From Brevirhabdus pacifica (lineage in GTDB: Bacteria; Pseudomonadota; Alphaproteobacteria; Rhodobacterales; Rhodobacteraceae), in the NCBI RefSeq assembly GCF_002797755.1, contig NZ_PGFI01000011.1:124001-188000 (forward strand): a stretch of DNA of 64,000 nt, written 5' to 3'. Position 1 is the first letter of the stretch. Every line of letters starts with the position of its first letter. The notes beneath the pieces are model-generated. The model was not told the origin of the DNA. It did not search any database and was given only the letters and a program-made list of their open reading frames with translations. The translations under genes were made by a program, and so were the position numbers. This document shows, one piece after another, positions 7,939 through 21,471 of this stretch.

Positions 7939-10557
7939 ATGAACTTGGAGAAGTTCACCGAGCGGTCCCGTGGCTTTCTGCAGGCCGCACAGACGATCGC
8001 CATGCGGGAGAGCCACCAGAAACTGGCGCCCGAACACCTGCTGAAAGCCCTGCTGGACGATGAGGAAGGCCTGGCGACGAACCTGATCCGACGCGCCGGC
8101 GGCGAGCCCGAGCGCGTTGTGGAATCCGTCGAGCTGGCGCTGGGCAAGCTGCCCAAGGTGACCGGCGACGCGGGCCAGACCTACATGGACCAGCAGACCG
8201 GCAAGGTTCTGGACGAGGCCGAGAAGATCGCCAAGAAGGCGGGCGACAGCTATGTTGCCGTCGAGCGGATCCTGACCGCGCTTGCCGTAGTCAAGTCGAA
8301 GGCGCGCGAGGCGCTGGAGGCCGGTGCCATCACCGCCCAGAAGCTCAACACCGCGATCAACGACGTCCGCAAGGGCCGCACCGCCGACAGCGCCAATGCC
8401 GAGGAAGGCTATGACGCGCTGAAGAAGTACGCGCGCGACCTGACCGAGGCTGCCGAGCAGGGCCGGATCGACCCGATCATCGGCCGCGACGAGGAGATTC
8501 GCCGCACGATGCAGGTCCTGTCCCGCCGGACCAAGAACAACCCCGTGCTGATCGGCGAGCCCGGCGTCGGCAAGACCGCCATCGCCGAGGGCCTGGCCCT
8601 GCGCATCGTCAACGGCGATGTGCCCGAAAGCCTGCGCAACAAGCGGCTGATGGCGCTGGACATGGGTTCGCTGATCGCGGGCGCGAAATACCGTGGCGAG
8701 TTCGAGGAGCGTCTCAAGGCGATCCTGAAGGAGATCGAGGCTGCGGCCGGCGAGATCATCCTGTTCATCGACGAGATGCACACGCTGGTCGGGGCCGGCA
8801 AGACCGACGGCGCGATGGATGCGTCGAACCTGCTCAAGCCTGCGCTTGCGCGGGGGGAGCTGCATTGCGTCGGCGCCACCACGCTTGATGAGTACCGCAA
8901 GCATGTCGAGAAGGACGCGGCCCTGGCCCGTCGGTTCCAGCCCGTGATGGTCGAGGAGCCGACGGTCGAGGACACGATCAGCATCCTGCGCGGCATCAAG
9001 GAGAAGTACGAGCTTCACCACGGCGTGCGCATCTCCGACGCGGCGCTGGTGGCGGCATCGACCCTGTCGCACCGCTACATTACCGACCGGTTCCTGCCCG
9101 ACAAGGCCATCGACCTTGTCGACGAGGCCGCCAGCCGCCTGCGGATGGAAGTCGACAGCAAGCCCGAGGCGCTGGACGCGCTGGATCGCGACATCCTGCA
9201 AAAGCAGATCGAGGCCGAGGCCCTGAAGAAGGAGGATGACGACGCCTCCAAGGGGCGGCTTGAAAAGCTGGAGAAGGAGCTTTCGGACCTGATGGAGCGC
9301 TCGTCCGAGATGACCGCCAAGTGGCAGGCCGAGCGCGACAAGCTGGAATCGGCCCGCACCGTGAAGGAGCGTCTGGACCGCGCCCGCGCCGAGCTGGAGC
9401 AGGCCAAGCGCGAGGGCAACCTGCAAAAGGCGGGGGAGCTGTCCTATGGCGTCATCCCCGATCTTGAGCGTCAGGTGAAGGGCTCGGACGGGGGCGAGGC
9501 GGAGGACATGATGGTCGAAGAGGCCGTCCGCCCCGAGCAGATCGCCCAGGTGGTCGAACGCTGGACCGGCATCCCCACCAGCAAGATGCTGGAGGGAGAG
9601 CGCGAGAAGCTGCTCAAGATGGAAGAGCAGCTGGGCCGCCGCGTGGTGGGCCAGGACCGTGCCGTCAAGGCGGTGGCCAATGCCGTCCGCCGGGCGCGCG
9701 CCGGCCTCAACGACGAGAACCGGCCGCTGGGTTCGTTCCTGTTCCTCGGCCCGACGGGCGTCGGCAAGACCGAACTGACCAAGGCCGTGGCCGAGTATCT
9801 CTTTGACGACGACAGCGCGATGGTCCGCATCGACATGTCCGAGTTCATGGAGAAGCACGCGGTCAGCCGGCTGATCGGCGCCCCTCCGGGCTATGTCGGT
9901 TACGACGAGGGCGGCGTTCTGACCGAAGCCGTACGGCGCAGGCCCTACCAGGTCGTGCTGTTCGACGAGGTCGAGAAGGCCCACCCGGACGTGTTCAACG
10001 TGCTGCTTCAGGTTCTGGATGACGGCGTCCTGACCGATGGCCAGGGCCGCACCGTGGACTTCAAGCAGACGCTGATCGTGCTGACCTCGAACCTGGGCAG
10101 CCATGCCCTTGGCCAGCAAGCCGAGGGTGAGGACAGCGCCGCGGCCCACGCCGCGGTGATGGAGGCGGTCCGCGGACACTTCCGGCCCGAGTTCCTGAAC
10201 CGTCTTGATGAGACCATCATCTTCGACCGGCTCAGCCGCGAGGACATGACCGGTATCGTCGACATCCAGCTTGAGCGTCTGACCAAGCGACTGGCGGCGC
10301 GGAACATCACGCTGGAGATGGACGAGGCCGCGCGCAAGTGGCTGGCGGACGAAGGCTATGACCCGGTGTTCGGCGCCCGCCCCCTGAAGCGGGTGATCCA
10401 GCGCGCGCTGCAGGACCAGCTGGCCGAGATGATCCTGTCGGGCGATGTCCACGACGGGGACACCATCCCGGTGTCGGCCGGCACCGACGGCCTGGTGGTG
10501 GGCGACCGCGTCGCCACCTCCAACCGCCGCCCGCCCTCCGAGGCGGTCGTGCACTAA
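7939..10557 (+). CDS. clpB: ATP-dependent chaperone ClpB
   Basis: 872 aa, normal length. ClpB is a hexameric AAA+ disaggregase that works with DnaK to pull proteins out of aggregates. The N-domain (about 1-145) begins [15 protein letters not shown]; the first ATPase domain has Walker A GEPGVGKT near residue 205 and Walker B LFIDEMH; a coiled-coil middle domain rich in Glu, Lys and Arg spans about 400-525; the second ATPase domain has GPTGVGKT near 605, and GARPLKR is sensor 2. The start at 7939 is set by AAAGGAG 7 bases before; the longer in-frame extension (from 7759) lies in the promoter region. A terminator follows. Confidence 0.97.
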   Translation: MNLEKFTERSRGFLQAAQTIAMRESHQKLAPEHLLKALLDDEEGLATNLIRRAGGEPERVVESVELALGKLPKVTGDAGQTYMDQQTGKVLDEAEKIAKKAGDSYVAVERILTALAVVKSKAREALEAGAITAQKLNTAINDVRKGRTADSANAEEGYDALKKYARDLTEAAEQGRIDPIIGRDEEIRRTMQVLSRRTKNNPVLIGEPGVGKTAIAEGLALRIVNGDVPESLRNKRLMALDMGSLIAGAKYRGEFEERLKAILKEIEAAAGEIILFIDEMHTLVGAGKTDGAMDASNLLKPALARGELHCVGATTLDEYRKHVEKDAALARRFQPVMVEEPTVEDTISILRGIKEKYELHHGVRISDAALVAASTLSHRYITDRFLPDKAIDLVDEAASRLRMEVDSKPEALDALDRDILQKQIEAEALKKEDDDASKGRLEKLEKELSDLMERSSEMTAKWQAERDKLESARTVKERLDRARAELEQAKREGNLQKAGELSYGVIPDLERQVKGSDGGEAEDMMVEEAVRPEQIAQVVERWTGIPTSKMLEGEREKLLKMEEQLGRRVVGQDRAVKAVANAVRRARAGLNDENRPLGSFLFLGPTGVGKTELTKAVAEYLFDDDSAMVRIDMSEFMEKHAVSRLIGAPPGYVGYDEGGVLTEAVRRRPYQVVLFDEVEKAHPDVFNVLLQVLDDGVLTDGQGRTVDFKQTLIVLTSNLGSHALGQQAEGEDSAAAHAAVMEAVRGHFRPEFLNRLDETIIFDRLSREDMTGIVDIQLERLTKRLAARNITLEMDEAARKWLADEGYDPVFGARPLKRVIQRALQDQLAEMILSGDVHDGDTIPVSAGTDGLVVGDRVATSNRRPPSEAVVH

Positions 10558-10587
10558 GCCCGGTAGGGCCGTGCCCGGTCAAGAACA

Positions 10588-10619
10588 GAAGGCCCCGCCC
10601 CGGCGGGGCCTTCTTCTTT
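10588..10619 (+). terminator. Rho-independent terminator of clpB
   Basis: GAAGGCCCCGCC / GGCGGGGCCTTC with a short loop, followed by TTCTTT. Confidence 0.85.
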
Positions 10620-10668
10620 CTAGGGCCGTAGGGCGGCGGCCCGTGGTATTAGATAAGGCTTAAAAGGA

Positions 10669-10701
10669 AAGGGCCCCGGCGCGTGCTGCGCCGGGGCCCT
10701 T
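10669..10701. terminator. Strong hairpin, probably terminator of the DUF302 gene
   Basis: Perfect 14-bp stem AAGGGCCCCGGCGC / GCGCCGGGGCCCTT with a five-base loop, 26 bases past the stop of the minus-strand DUF302 gene. Confidence 0.65.
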
Positions 10702-10726
10702 CTATAAGGATACGCGCAAGGGCGGC

Positions 10727-11194
10727 TCACTCGACGCCGGCGGCTTCCTTGGCAATGTCGTCCAGCAGCGCCTGGACTTCCTGCATCGGCCCCTCGGGCA
10801 TCGTGCGGTATCCGATCAGCGCGCCCTCGGCGTCCGGGGCGGCGTAGACGAAGATCCCGTAGGGGCAGTAGGCGATGTTGGTGATGTCGGCTTCCATCAC
10901 GGTCCGGGACAGGTCGGCCGAGCAGAAGTTGAAGACCTGCGCACCCTCGAACACCTTGACGTCCGAACCGACGTCGGCGCCGGTGCGCTCGAGCATGTCA
11001 CCGACGTGGCTGACATTGTCGATCACCAGGCCCTTGCCCACGATCGCGTTCTCGACGGCAAAGGCCGCATCCTCGAAGTTGTCGGCGGTTTCATAGGTGA
11101 CCATGTTGCCGTCCTGGGACATGTGCTGCTCGGCCATCAGGGGCAGGCCAGCGACAGCCAGGGTCGCAAGTGTCGTCATAGCAATACGTATCAT
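10727..11194 (-). CDS. Secreted DUF302 domain protein
   Basis: 155 aa. A signal peptide (about residues 1-21, ending PLMA) leads into a DUF302-type domain of about 130 residues; GDMLERTGADVG and VFNFCSADLS are typical of this family, whose members are small alpha/beta proteins of uncertain function. Two cysteines remain in the mature part. It is divergent from msrP and might share its control, but nothing in the sequence proves a link. Confidence 0.75.
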   Translation of the reverse strand: MIRIAMTTLATLAVAGLPLMAEQHMSQDGNMVTYETADNFEDAAFAVENAIVGKGLVIDNVSHVGDMLERTGADVGSDVKVFEGAQVFNFCSADLSRTVMEADITNIAYCPYGIFVYAAPDAEGALIGYRTMPEGPMQEVQALLDDIAKEAAGVE

Positions 11195-11366
11195 GTGTTC
11201 CGTCCTTCCTATGTTGGCGGATGTGCCGCCACTCTTCTGAATTTAGCGCGAAATCCCTATGAGGCGCGCTGTCGCTGCAACAAAATCGACGCAAACGTGA
11301 GAGTGATTGGTTTTGTCCCCTCGCGCTTCGAGACTACCTTCCTGCACAGTAAAGGGAGAACCTCAC

Positions 11367-12287
11367 ATGCGCTATCGTTTCTCGACCGGCCTGCGGCACT
11401 CGGACGTCACACCGGCTTCCGTCTTTCATGCAAGGCGCCGGTTCCTTGCCGGCATCGGTGCCGGTGTCGGCGCGGGGGTTCTGGGGCTGCCAGGGGCGGG
11501 GCGCGCGGCGCCGGACATCACCCGGCTCAAGCCCAACACCTATGAAGAGATCACCACCTACAACAACTACTACGAGTTCGGGACCGGCAAGGAAGACCCG
11601 GCCGAGAATGCCGGCGCGATGCAGACCGATCCCTGGACCGTCGAGATCGGCGGCCTGGTCGAGCGCCCCGGCGCCTACGGCATGGACGACATCCTGAAGG
11701 GTGCCCCGATCGAGGACCGGATCTACCGTTTCCGCTGTGTCGAGGCCTGGTCGATGGTGATCCCCTGGAACGGTTTCCAGCTAAGCCACCTTCTTGACCG
11801 TGTCGGCGTGCAGCCCGGGGCGAAATACGTGGCCTTCGAAACCGCTGTCCTGCCCGATGTCATGCCCGGCGTGAAACGCAACGTGCTGGAGTGGCCCTAC
11901 CGCGAGGGTCTGCGCCTGGACGAGGCGATGAACCCGCTGACCCTTCTGGCCACCGGTATCTACGACAAGCCCATTCCCAACCAGAACGGCGCACCGCTTC
12001 GTCTGGTGGTGCCGTGGAAGTATGGCTTTAAGTCGATCAAGTCGATCGTGCGCATCACCCTGACCGACAGCCAGCCTCAGACCAGCTGGAACATGTCGAA
12101 CCCCGGAGAGTACGGGTTCTATTCCAACGTGAACCCCGAGGTGGATCACCCCCGCTGGTCCCAGGCGACCGAACGGCGCATCGGCGGCGGCTTCTTTGCC
12201 AAGCGCGAAGAGACGCAGATGTTCAACGGCTATGGCGAGGAGGTCGCGGACCTCTACGCCGGCATGGACCTGAAGAAATTCTACTGA
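11367..12287 (+). CDS. msrP: Protein-methionine-sulfoxide reductase catalytic subunit MsrP
   Basis: 306 aa. A periplasmic molybdoenzyme that reduces oxidised methionine in envelope proteins, fed with electrons by MsrQ. The N-terminus has a twin-arginine signal (RRRFLAG at 23-29), as expected for export with the molybdopterin bound. Cys124 in FRCVEAWS is the molybdenum ligand. The start at 11367 is backed by AAGGGAG 8-9 bases upstream. The msrQ gene follows after 58 bases, so the pair is very likely an operon. Confidence 0.95.
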   Translation: MRYRFSTGLRHSDVTPASVFHARRRFLAGIGAGVGAGVLGLPGAGRAAPDITRLKPNTYEEITTYNNYYEFGTGKEDPAENAGAMQTDPWTVEIGGLVERPGAYGMDDILKGAPIEDRIYRFRCVEAWSMVIPWNGFQLSHLLDRVGVQPGAKYVAFETAVLPDVMPGVKRNVLEWPYREGLRLDEAMNPLTLLATGIYDKPIPNQNGAPLRLVVPWKYGFKSIKSIVRITLTDSQPQTSWNMSNPGEYGFYSNVNPEVDHPRWSQATERRIGGGFFAKREETQMFNGYGEEVADLYAGMDLKKFY

Positions 12288-12345
12288 TGGCATCCCGCGT
12301 CTTTAACCGGCCGTGCCGGCACGCCGCGCGTCACGGGGCTACGGC

Positions 12346-12966
12346 ATGAGCGGGCTGGCCGACGGCATCAACCGCACGGCCCGCCGGATCCCGGTCTGGC
12401 CCCTCTATATACTGGGGGTGGTTCCGGCACTGGCCGAATACGCGCTGGGCCTGACCGGGCGGCTCGGCGTCGATCCGGTGAAGGCGATCGAGCAGCAGTT
12501 GGGTCTCTACGCGCTTCAGTTGCTGATCGCGGGCCTCGCGATCACGCCGCTGCGCCGCTACTTCGGGATAAACCTGCTGCGCTTCCGCCGGGCGATCGGC
12601 CTTCTCGCCTTCTTCTATGTATGCGCCCATCTGGCCACCTGGCTGGTGTTGGACATACAGCTCCTCTGGGGCCAGATCTGGCGCGACATCCTCAAGCGCC
12701 CCTACATCACCATAGGCATGGCCGCCTTCGCGATGATGATCCCGCTGGCGGTGACCTCCAACAACCGGGTGCTCAAGCGCATGGGGGCCGCAGCCTGGCG
12801 GCGCCTGCACCGGCTGACCTATCTGGTGGCGCTGCTGGGGTCCGTGCATTTCGTGATGCTGGTGAAGGGCTGGCAGCTTGAGCCGCTGATCTACATGGCC
12901 ATCATCGCCGCGCTTCTTCTGCTGCGCCTCGATTTCCGCCGCATGCCGCTGGCCCGCGGCGCCTGA
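12346..12966 (+). CDS. msrQ: Haem-binding membrane subunit MsrQ
   Basis: 206 aa, about six transmembrane helices of the ferric-reductase-like fold. It passes electrons from the inner membrane to MsrP and binds b-type haem. Histidines in VCAHLAT, RLHRLTY and VHFVML lie at the usual positions. The ATG at 12346 (MSGLADGIN) is preferred to one 33 bases upstream because of the alignment of the first helix; neither has a strong ribosome site. Confidence 0.92.
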   Translation: MSGLADGINRTARRIPVWPLYILGVVPALAEYALGLTGRLGVDPVKAIEQQLGLYALQLLIAGLAITPLRRYFGINLLRFRRAIGLLAFFYVCAHLATWLVLDIQLLWGQIWRDILKRPYITIGMAAFAMMIPLAVTSNNRVLKRMGAAAWRRLHRLTYLVALLGSVHFVMLVKGWQLEPLIYMAIIAALLLLRLDFRRMPLARGA

Positions 12967-13293
12967 AGGATCCCGCGCCCGCCCCGGATCGGGGCAGGGC
13001 GCGGCGCATGTCGGGTCCGGCCGGGGGATCAACGGGGCCGAGTCGGCGGCGAGTCGGGTTCGGGGCGGGTCCGACTCGGAACGCGAAAAATCGCCCCTCG
13101 GCCCTCTCGTCCAACGTAGCAAGGGCCTTGGGCATTTCACCCCCCTGGATCGCGCCCAGCCGACGCCCGGAAAGCCGCGATCCGAGTCGCCCGGGGATAT
13201 GCCGACAAGCCCTCAGGTGTCTAAAAAGTCTCCGCTAAATCTATTGGTTATCAATGGGTTGCATCAAAATCGCAAAAATCCTGAAAAAAGCTC

Positions 13294-13322
13294 TTGCGGG
13301 TTCCTGCGTTGATCCGTAGATA
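13294..13322 (+). promoter_or_regulatory. Candidate rRNA operon promoter
   Basis: TTGCGG, 17 bases, TAGATA: close to the sigma-70 consensus with the spacing used by rRNA promoters. It lies about 375 bases before the 16S gene. The stretch 12,967-13,697 contains no gene that I can support. Confidence 0.6.
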
Positions 13323-13460
13323 CCCCTTCACCGGCGGCGCTGAGGCGCGGCACGGGGCGCCAGACGGGGCTGAGGCCAACGAGACGCACGATAAAAACAA
13401 GGGATAAATGAGGCGGGGCGCGCTGGAAGATTACAGCGCCTTCGGTTGATTTTGTCTCTC

Positions 13461-13471
13461 GCTCTTTGAAA
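13461..13471 (+). promoter_or_regulatory. rRNA leader boxA antitermination element
   Basis: GCTCTTTGAAA is close to the bacterial boxA consensus TGCTCTTTAACA, the binding site of NusB/NusE for rRNA antitermination. It is placed between the promoter and 16S, as expected. Confidence 0.65.
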
Positions 13472-13697
13472 TCGCGAGTATCTGAAGAGATATGTGGGCG
13501 GTTTGGTTCATTCGATGGATCAGCCTCTTCATATCGACTTCCTAGGGCTTCGGTCCGATTATGGAAGGTCAGCTTCACTGTTTTGCGGCTTTTGTTACTT
13601 CGGTAACTGAAGCACAGAACAGAGACTGCATCAGTTTGAACAACTGATGCGATGTGCAGAGGTTCGAACGTCAAGGATATGCCTGCAAGGGCATTTC

Positions 13698-15166
<1,469 letters not shown>

Positions 15167-15306
15167 GTTCCAGGCAGATCGGCCCGCTCTTCGGAGCACC
15201 GGTCTCGAGGAACACTTAGCATGATGGCAATCAAAGCCATCACATCACGGGCCAGGCCGTCCTCATATCTCTTCAGAACAGAACACACGGGCTACCGCCC
15301 GTTCTT

Positions 15307-15383
<77 letters not shown>

Positions 15384-15411
15384 TCATTCTTCGGACGTTC
15401 CGGGGACATAT

Positions 15412-15487
15412 GGGGCGTTAGCTCAGCTGGGAGAGCACCTGCTTTGCAAGCAGGGGGTCATCGGTTCGATCCCGATACGCTCCACCA
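15412..15487 (+). tRNA. tRNA-Ala (TGC)
   Basis: 76 bases with encoded CCA. Anticodon loop TTTGCAA gives TGC; acceptor stem GGGGCGT pairs with ACGCTCC by one wobble. The spacer from 15,488 to 15,944 after it shows no further gene. Confidence 0.97.
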
Positions 15488-15944
15488 AACTTCGTTTGGC
15501 TCCACGTATCGATTTGCGGTTTGCATCCCTTCGGGATGGCACGCTCCGCCAACCGTCGGTTGGCATCCTTTCCCCAGGTTCTGACACTCAGGTTTGATTT
15601 GACCATCAAGCGCATTCCGGTGCGTTTGATCGTCCAATCGGACGAATTGACATCGTTTAGAGAGAATACACGAGACGTAAGTCAACTTACGTTGCTCTTC
15701 CTTCGGGAGGGGTAGTGACTGGCCTTGAATGGCCGAGGTAACGCTATGGGACGACCAATCCCTTGCCGCGCCGTCACCGGGACCACAGGCAGTGCGCCTG
15801 CAGGCCGACGATAAGAGATTTACAGTCTTTCCAAGTCAAGAACACTAACCTGTCGATCTTCGGATCGACATGCTTTCGGAGAGATCCGAAAGCGGGAAGT
15901 GCATGCTTTTGACACCGGAAGAAGCCTGTCTTCTTCTGGATCAA

Positions 15945-18775
<2,831 letters not shown>

Positions 18776-18842
18776 GTAGAAGCCAGGTAAGGCTTCGGAA
18801 CAAAGTCAAAAGCATGACTTGGAAATCTCGTGTTCCTTTCTC

Positions 18843-18960
18843 GGTTTGGTGGTCATAGCGCGAGCAAAACACCCGATCCCATCCCGAACTCGGCAGTTAA
18901 GTGCCGTCGCGCCGATGGTACTGCGTCTCAAGACGTGGGAGAGTAGGTCACCGCCAAACC
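18843..18960 (+). rRNA. 5S ribosomal RNA
   Basis: About 118 bases; the ends GGTTTGGTGG and CCGCCAAACC pair to close the molecule, and CCCATCCCGAACTCGG is the conserved loop region. Confidence 0.95.
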
Positions 18961-19039
18961 TAGTAAGGAACACGAAACGTATTCTCTCAAACGATGCCAG
19001 CCCCATATACCATCACCAAAATGGGGCAGCGCTAAATGG

Positions 19040-19120
<81 letters not shown>

Positions 19121-19573
19121 TCCCTAGTAAAAACACTGACTTACGTCTGGGGCGTGCCTCGCCGCCCAAACTGCCTCGCGGCCGGTGCTACGGCGGTGCT
19201 GCGCTTAAGCGCGGCCTGTCGAGCTTGTGCTGCTATCGGAAGTCTTCTCAGACTGCTCCTCTTGAGATCCAGAGGTCGATGGGAAGTAGGTCGGGGGCTA
19301 TGTCGCGCGTGCGCAGCTTCCTAGCCACATTTGAGCGGACTTGGTGCCGGCTTCCCTCTGCGAGGTTCTAGCTGCCGCAAGAGGTCTGTGCCGCGCCCTT
19401 TGGAGCCTGGCAGTCAGAGCAGTGGCCGGAGATCCTGGGCTGGAAGAAATGGGCGGAGAGCAGCCGTTCGCTGCGCGGATCATGAGTGGCAGCAACGGGC
19501 AAATTGCGAACGATGAATAACGTTTTACCAAACCGGCTATTGGCGAAAGTCAGACTCATAGGCTTGAAGTCCG
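19121..19573. other. Left-end region of element 1 without a gene
   Basis: About 450 bases between the attachment site and the first cargo gene. Open frames here have no ribosome site or family likeness. It might hold integrase arm sites, but I see no clear repeats. Confidence 0.5.
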
Positions 19574-20488
19574 TCATCTACTGTTCCCAACTCGGGCATG
19601 ATTGACCCGATAATCTAGATAGCCAAAAATTCCCGAGACCGCCGCCAGAGCGATAACTGAAAGCCAAAAAACCTCGATCCTTTGTTCACCCTGCGCCTCA
19701 ATATCCAAGAACGGAAGACTGGGATCGAACCCACTAATGGTAAGGTTGTAGTTCAGCGCACCAAGGCCAACATAAGCAATCAATGCCATTCCGGCAGCAA
19801 TAGAGACCTTCCGGTACAAGTATTGTGGATTGCCAAGCATGATGATGACAAACCCTACAATTCCAGCAGAAGTGCTGCAAATCACGCCATAGAGTAATGC
19901 CGATCCCGCCAGCCAAGCAAAAATTCCTGCTGCAATCGCGCAAGCAACGCCAACCACTCCACTTATCGCCGACCATGACCAGCCCTTGTTCTCAGTCTTT
20001 TCACCGAGCTGGCTGATCTTCTTTCGTGACAAATCGTCTATTGCGTTGTTCAGGTTCGCGTTGAACGACTCAAAATCGCTCATAAGCATGCGGAAGTCGC
20101 CGCCGCTGATAGCGAGCGCGGACAACGACTGAGAGACGACAACTACGTCAGCCGTTCTGGCTTGACCGGCTCGCTTTGCGGCCATCTCTCCTACGCTGTA
20201 AGGAGCATTTCGATAATCGATGTGCCTTCCGTTGATCCGCACATCGACACTGCCCGAGACCATGAAGTAGACGCAATCATCCGTCCCGCCTTGCTCGATG
20301 ATCCTCTCGCCCTTCGCAAAGCTCACGGGCTTGGCTTTCTGCAGGATGCGTTTAGCTATGTCACGGTTTCCACACACCAATTCATTGTTGAGCAGCGTTG
20401 CCAATAGGCGCTCGGACGCTTCCGAGTCATGCTCTTGAGCATCGCGCGATGGAGGTAATCCATTATCTAATTTCTTCGGTTCAAACAC
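19574..20488 (-). CDS. Cyclic-nucleotide-binding membrane effector (PycTM-like)
   Basis: 304 aa. Residues about 45-135 form a cyclic-nucleotide-binding domain; VGEMAAKRAGQARTADVVVV (99-118) matches the phosphate-binding cassette, with the conserved Glu (101) and Arg (111). After a short linker, four hydrophobic helices follow at about 172-194, 197-218, 227-245 and 273-291. This is the build of PycTM effectors in Pycsar anti-phage systems, where binding of cCMP or cUMP makes the protein damage the inner membrane. Its start overlaps the end of the WYL regulator gene by 22 bases, so the two are co-transcribed. The likeness is from domain order only; a signalling channel without a defence role is possible. 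Confidence 0.78.
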   Translation of the reverse strand: MFEPKKLDNGLPPSRDAQEHDSEASERLLATLLNNELVCGNRDIAKRILQKAKPVSFAKGERIIEQGGTDDCVYFMVSGSVDVRINGRHIDYRNAPYSVGEMAAKRAGQARTADVVVVSQSLSALAISGGDFRMLMSDFESFNANLNNAIDDLSRKKISQLGEKTENKGWSWSAISGVVGVACAIAAGIFAWLAGSALLYGVICSTSAGIVGFVIIMLGNPQYLYRKVSIAAGMALIAYVGLGALNYNLTISGFDPSLPFLDIEAQGEQRIEVFWLSVIALAAVSGIFGYLDYRVNHARVGNSR

Positions 20489-21342
20489 TTTTCTATTTCT
20501 TTCAAGTTCACAATATTGAGCGAGAAGCTGCTCACATTCCGGATCATACCATCTTTCTTTTCGTGCGGATTAAAGCCGTAGAATCGAAGATAGTAGAACA
20601 GCATCGCCTGGCGCACATTAACCTCAAGCTCTCCACCCTGCATATCATACTCGATCTCAAGGCGGCTGCGTTGTCTCTCGCTTAAGGAAGGGTCAGGTCG
20701 TAAACGCAGGCAAACAATTGTTGACCACTCTTTGTCTTCGGGTAAGTCTCTCGCGCGGTCCTCTTTGGCCTTGATCGTTTCGATCCTGGACAGCACAAAA
20801 TCAGAGTGCCGATCTTTATCTTCATCGTAGGCGCGCATATGCCAGCGGTGACCATCGCTCGCAATTGCATGCGGATATAAGCAGCGGGGACTCTCCGATT
20901 CGGAACTGAGCGAGACATACATCACTTCGAGGCAATGGCGGTCTCGTATTGCGCGAAGGACTGTTTTCAGCGCTTTGGGGTCTGTGTTTCTGGAGGACGC
21001 AGCAACCGCATCGAATGCCGGAATGCTGGCCGGCCATATCTCGTCAGCGTCGCGGTAGCCGTGATGCAGCATCTCCAGATGATGAAGGTACTCTTTGGCC
21101 TCCCCCTTGATGAACGCGGGGCGGAAGTTGGACCGAGCCACATATGTCCGCTGGCGCGGATCGTAGGACATATTCTTTGGTGCCAGGTCGAGGTAGGACG
21201 TGAGGTCCAGGGTCGCCTGCTGCAGAGATATCTCGAATTTGTCCTTGAGAAGCTTCCGCCCGATCGTGCCGTCCCACATCAACTGGAACTCTATGAATTC
21301 ATAGCGTTTTCGCTGGCCTGGCTTGATGTTGTCGTGCTTCAT
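20467..21342 (-). CDS. WYL-domain transcriptional regulator, CapW/BrxR-like
   Basis: 291 aa. An N-terminal winged helix (about 10-70), a WYL domain (about 125-190) with RWHMRAYD at 166-173 in place of the WYL motif, and a C-terminal extension (about 205-290). This three-part layout is that of CapW and BrxR, repressors that sit beside CBASS and BREX defence operons and bind inverted repeats in the promoter. The ATG at 21342 is chosen because AGGAG lies 5 bases before it. It is divergent from the cyclase gene, and the 129-bp space between them holds a promoter with an inverted repeat, so it probably represses the cyclase arm. Confidence 0.85.
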   Translation of the reverse strand: MKHDNIKPGQRKRYEFIEFQLMWDGTIGRKLLKDKFEISLQQATLDLTSYLDLAPKNMSYDPRQRTYVARSNFRPAFIKGEAKEYLHHLEMLHHGYRDADEIWPASIPAFDAVAASSRNTDPKALKTVLRAIRDRHCLEVMYVSLSSESESPRCLYPHAIASDGHRWHMRAYDEDKDRHSDFVLSRIETIKAKEDRARDLPEDKEWSTIVCLRLRPDPSLSERQRSRLEIEYDMQGGELEVNVRQAMLFYYLRFYGFNPHEKKDGMIRNVSSFSLNIVNLKEIEKCLNRRN

Positions 21343-21365
21343 GGCGCTCCTGTCCTCCCTCCCAG

Positions 21366-21404
21366 GGACTAGCATATTGACAAATGATAAGATAGTCCTA
21401 AAAT
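21366..21404 (+). promoter_or_regulatory. Cyclase promoter with overlapping inverted repeat (likely regulator site)
   Basis: TTGACA (21377-21382), 16 bases, TAAAAT (21399-21404) is a good sigma-70 promoter toward the cyclase gene. GGACTA (21366-21371) and TAGTCC (21393-21398) form an inverted repeat that brackets the -35 box and ends just before the -10 box, where a repressor would block polymerase. Confidence 0.6.
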
Positions 21405-21471
21405 ATGGGATTACAGCAGAAACTAGAATCGGCGCGGCGGGTCATCCGGTGGCGCAGAAAGGAAGACCACG

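Noticed and set aside
7891..10554. 887-aa open frame on the strand opposite clpB
   Set aside because: It mirrors clpB codon by codon, has no ribosome site and no family likeness; long antisense frames are common in such GC-rich coding DNA.
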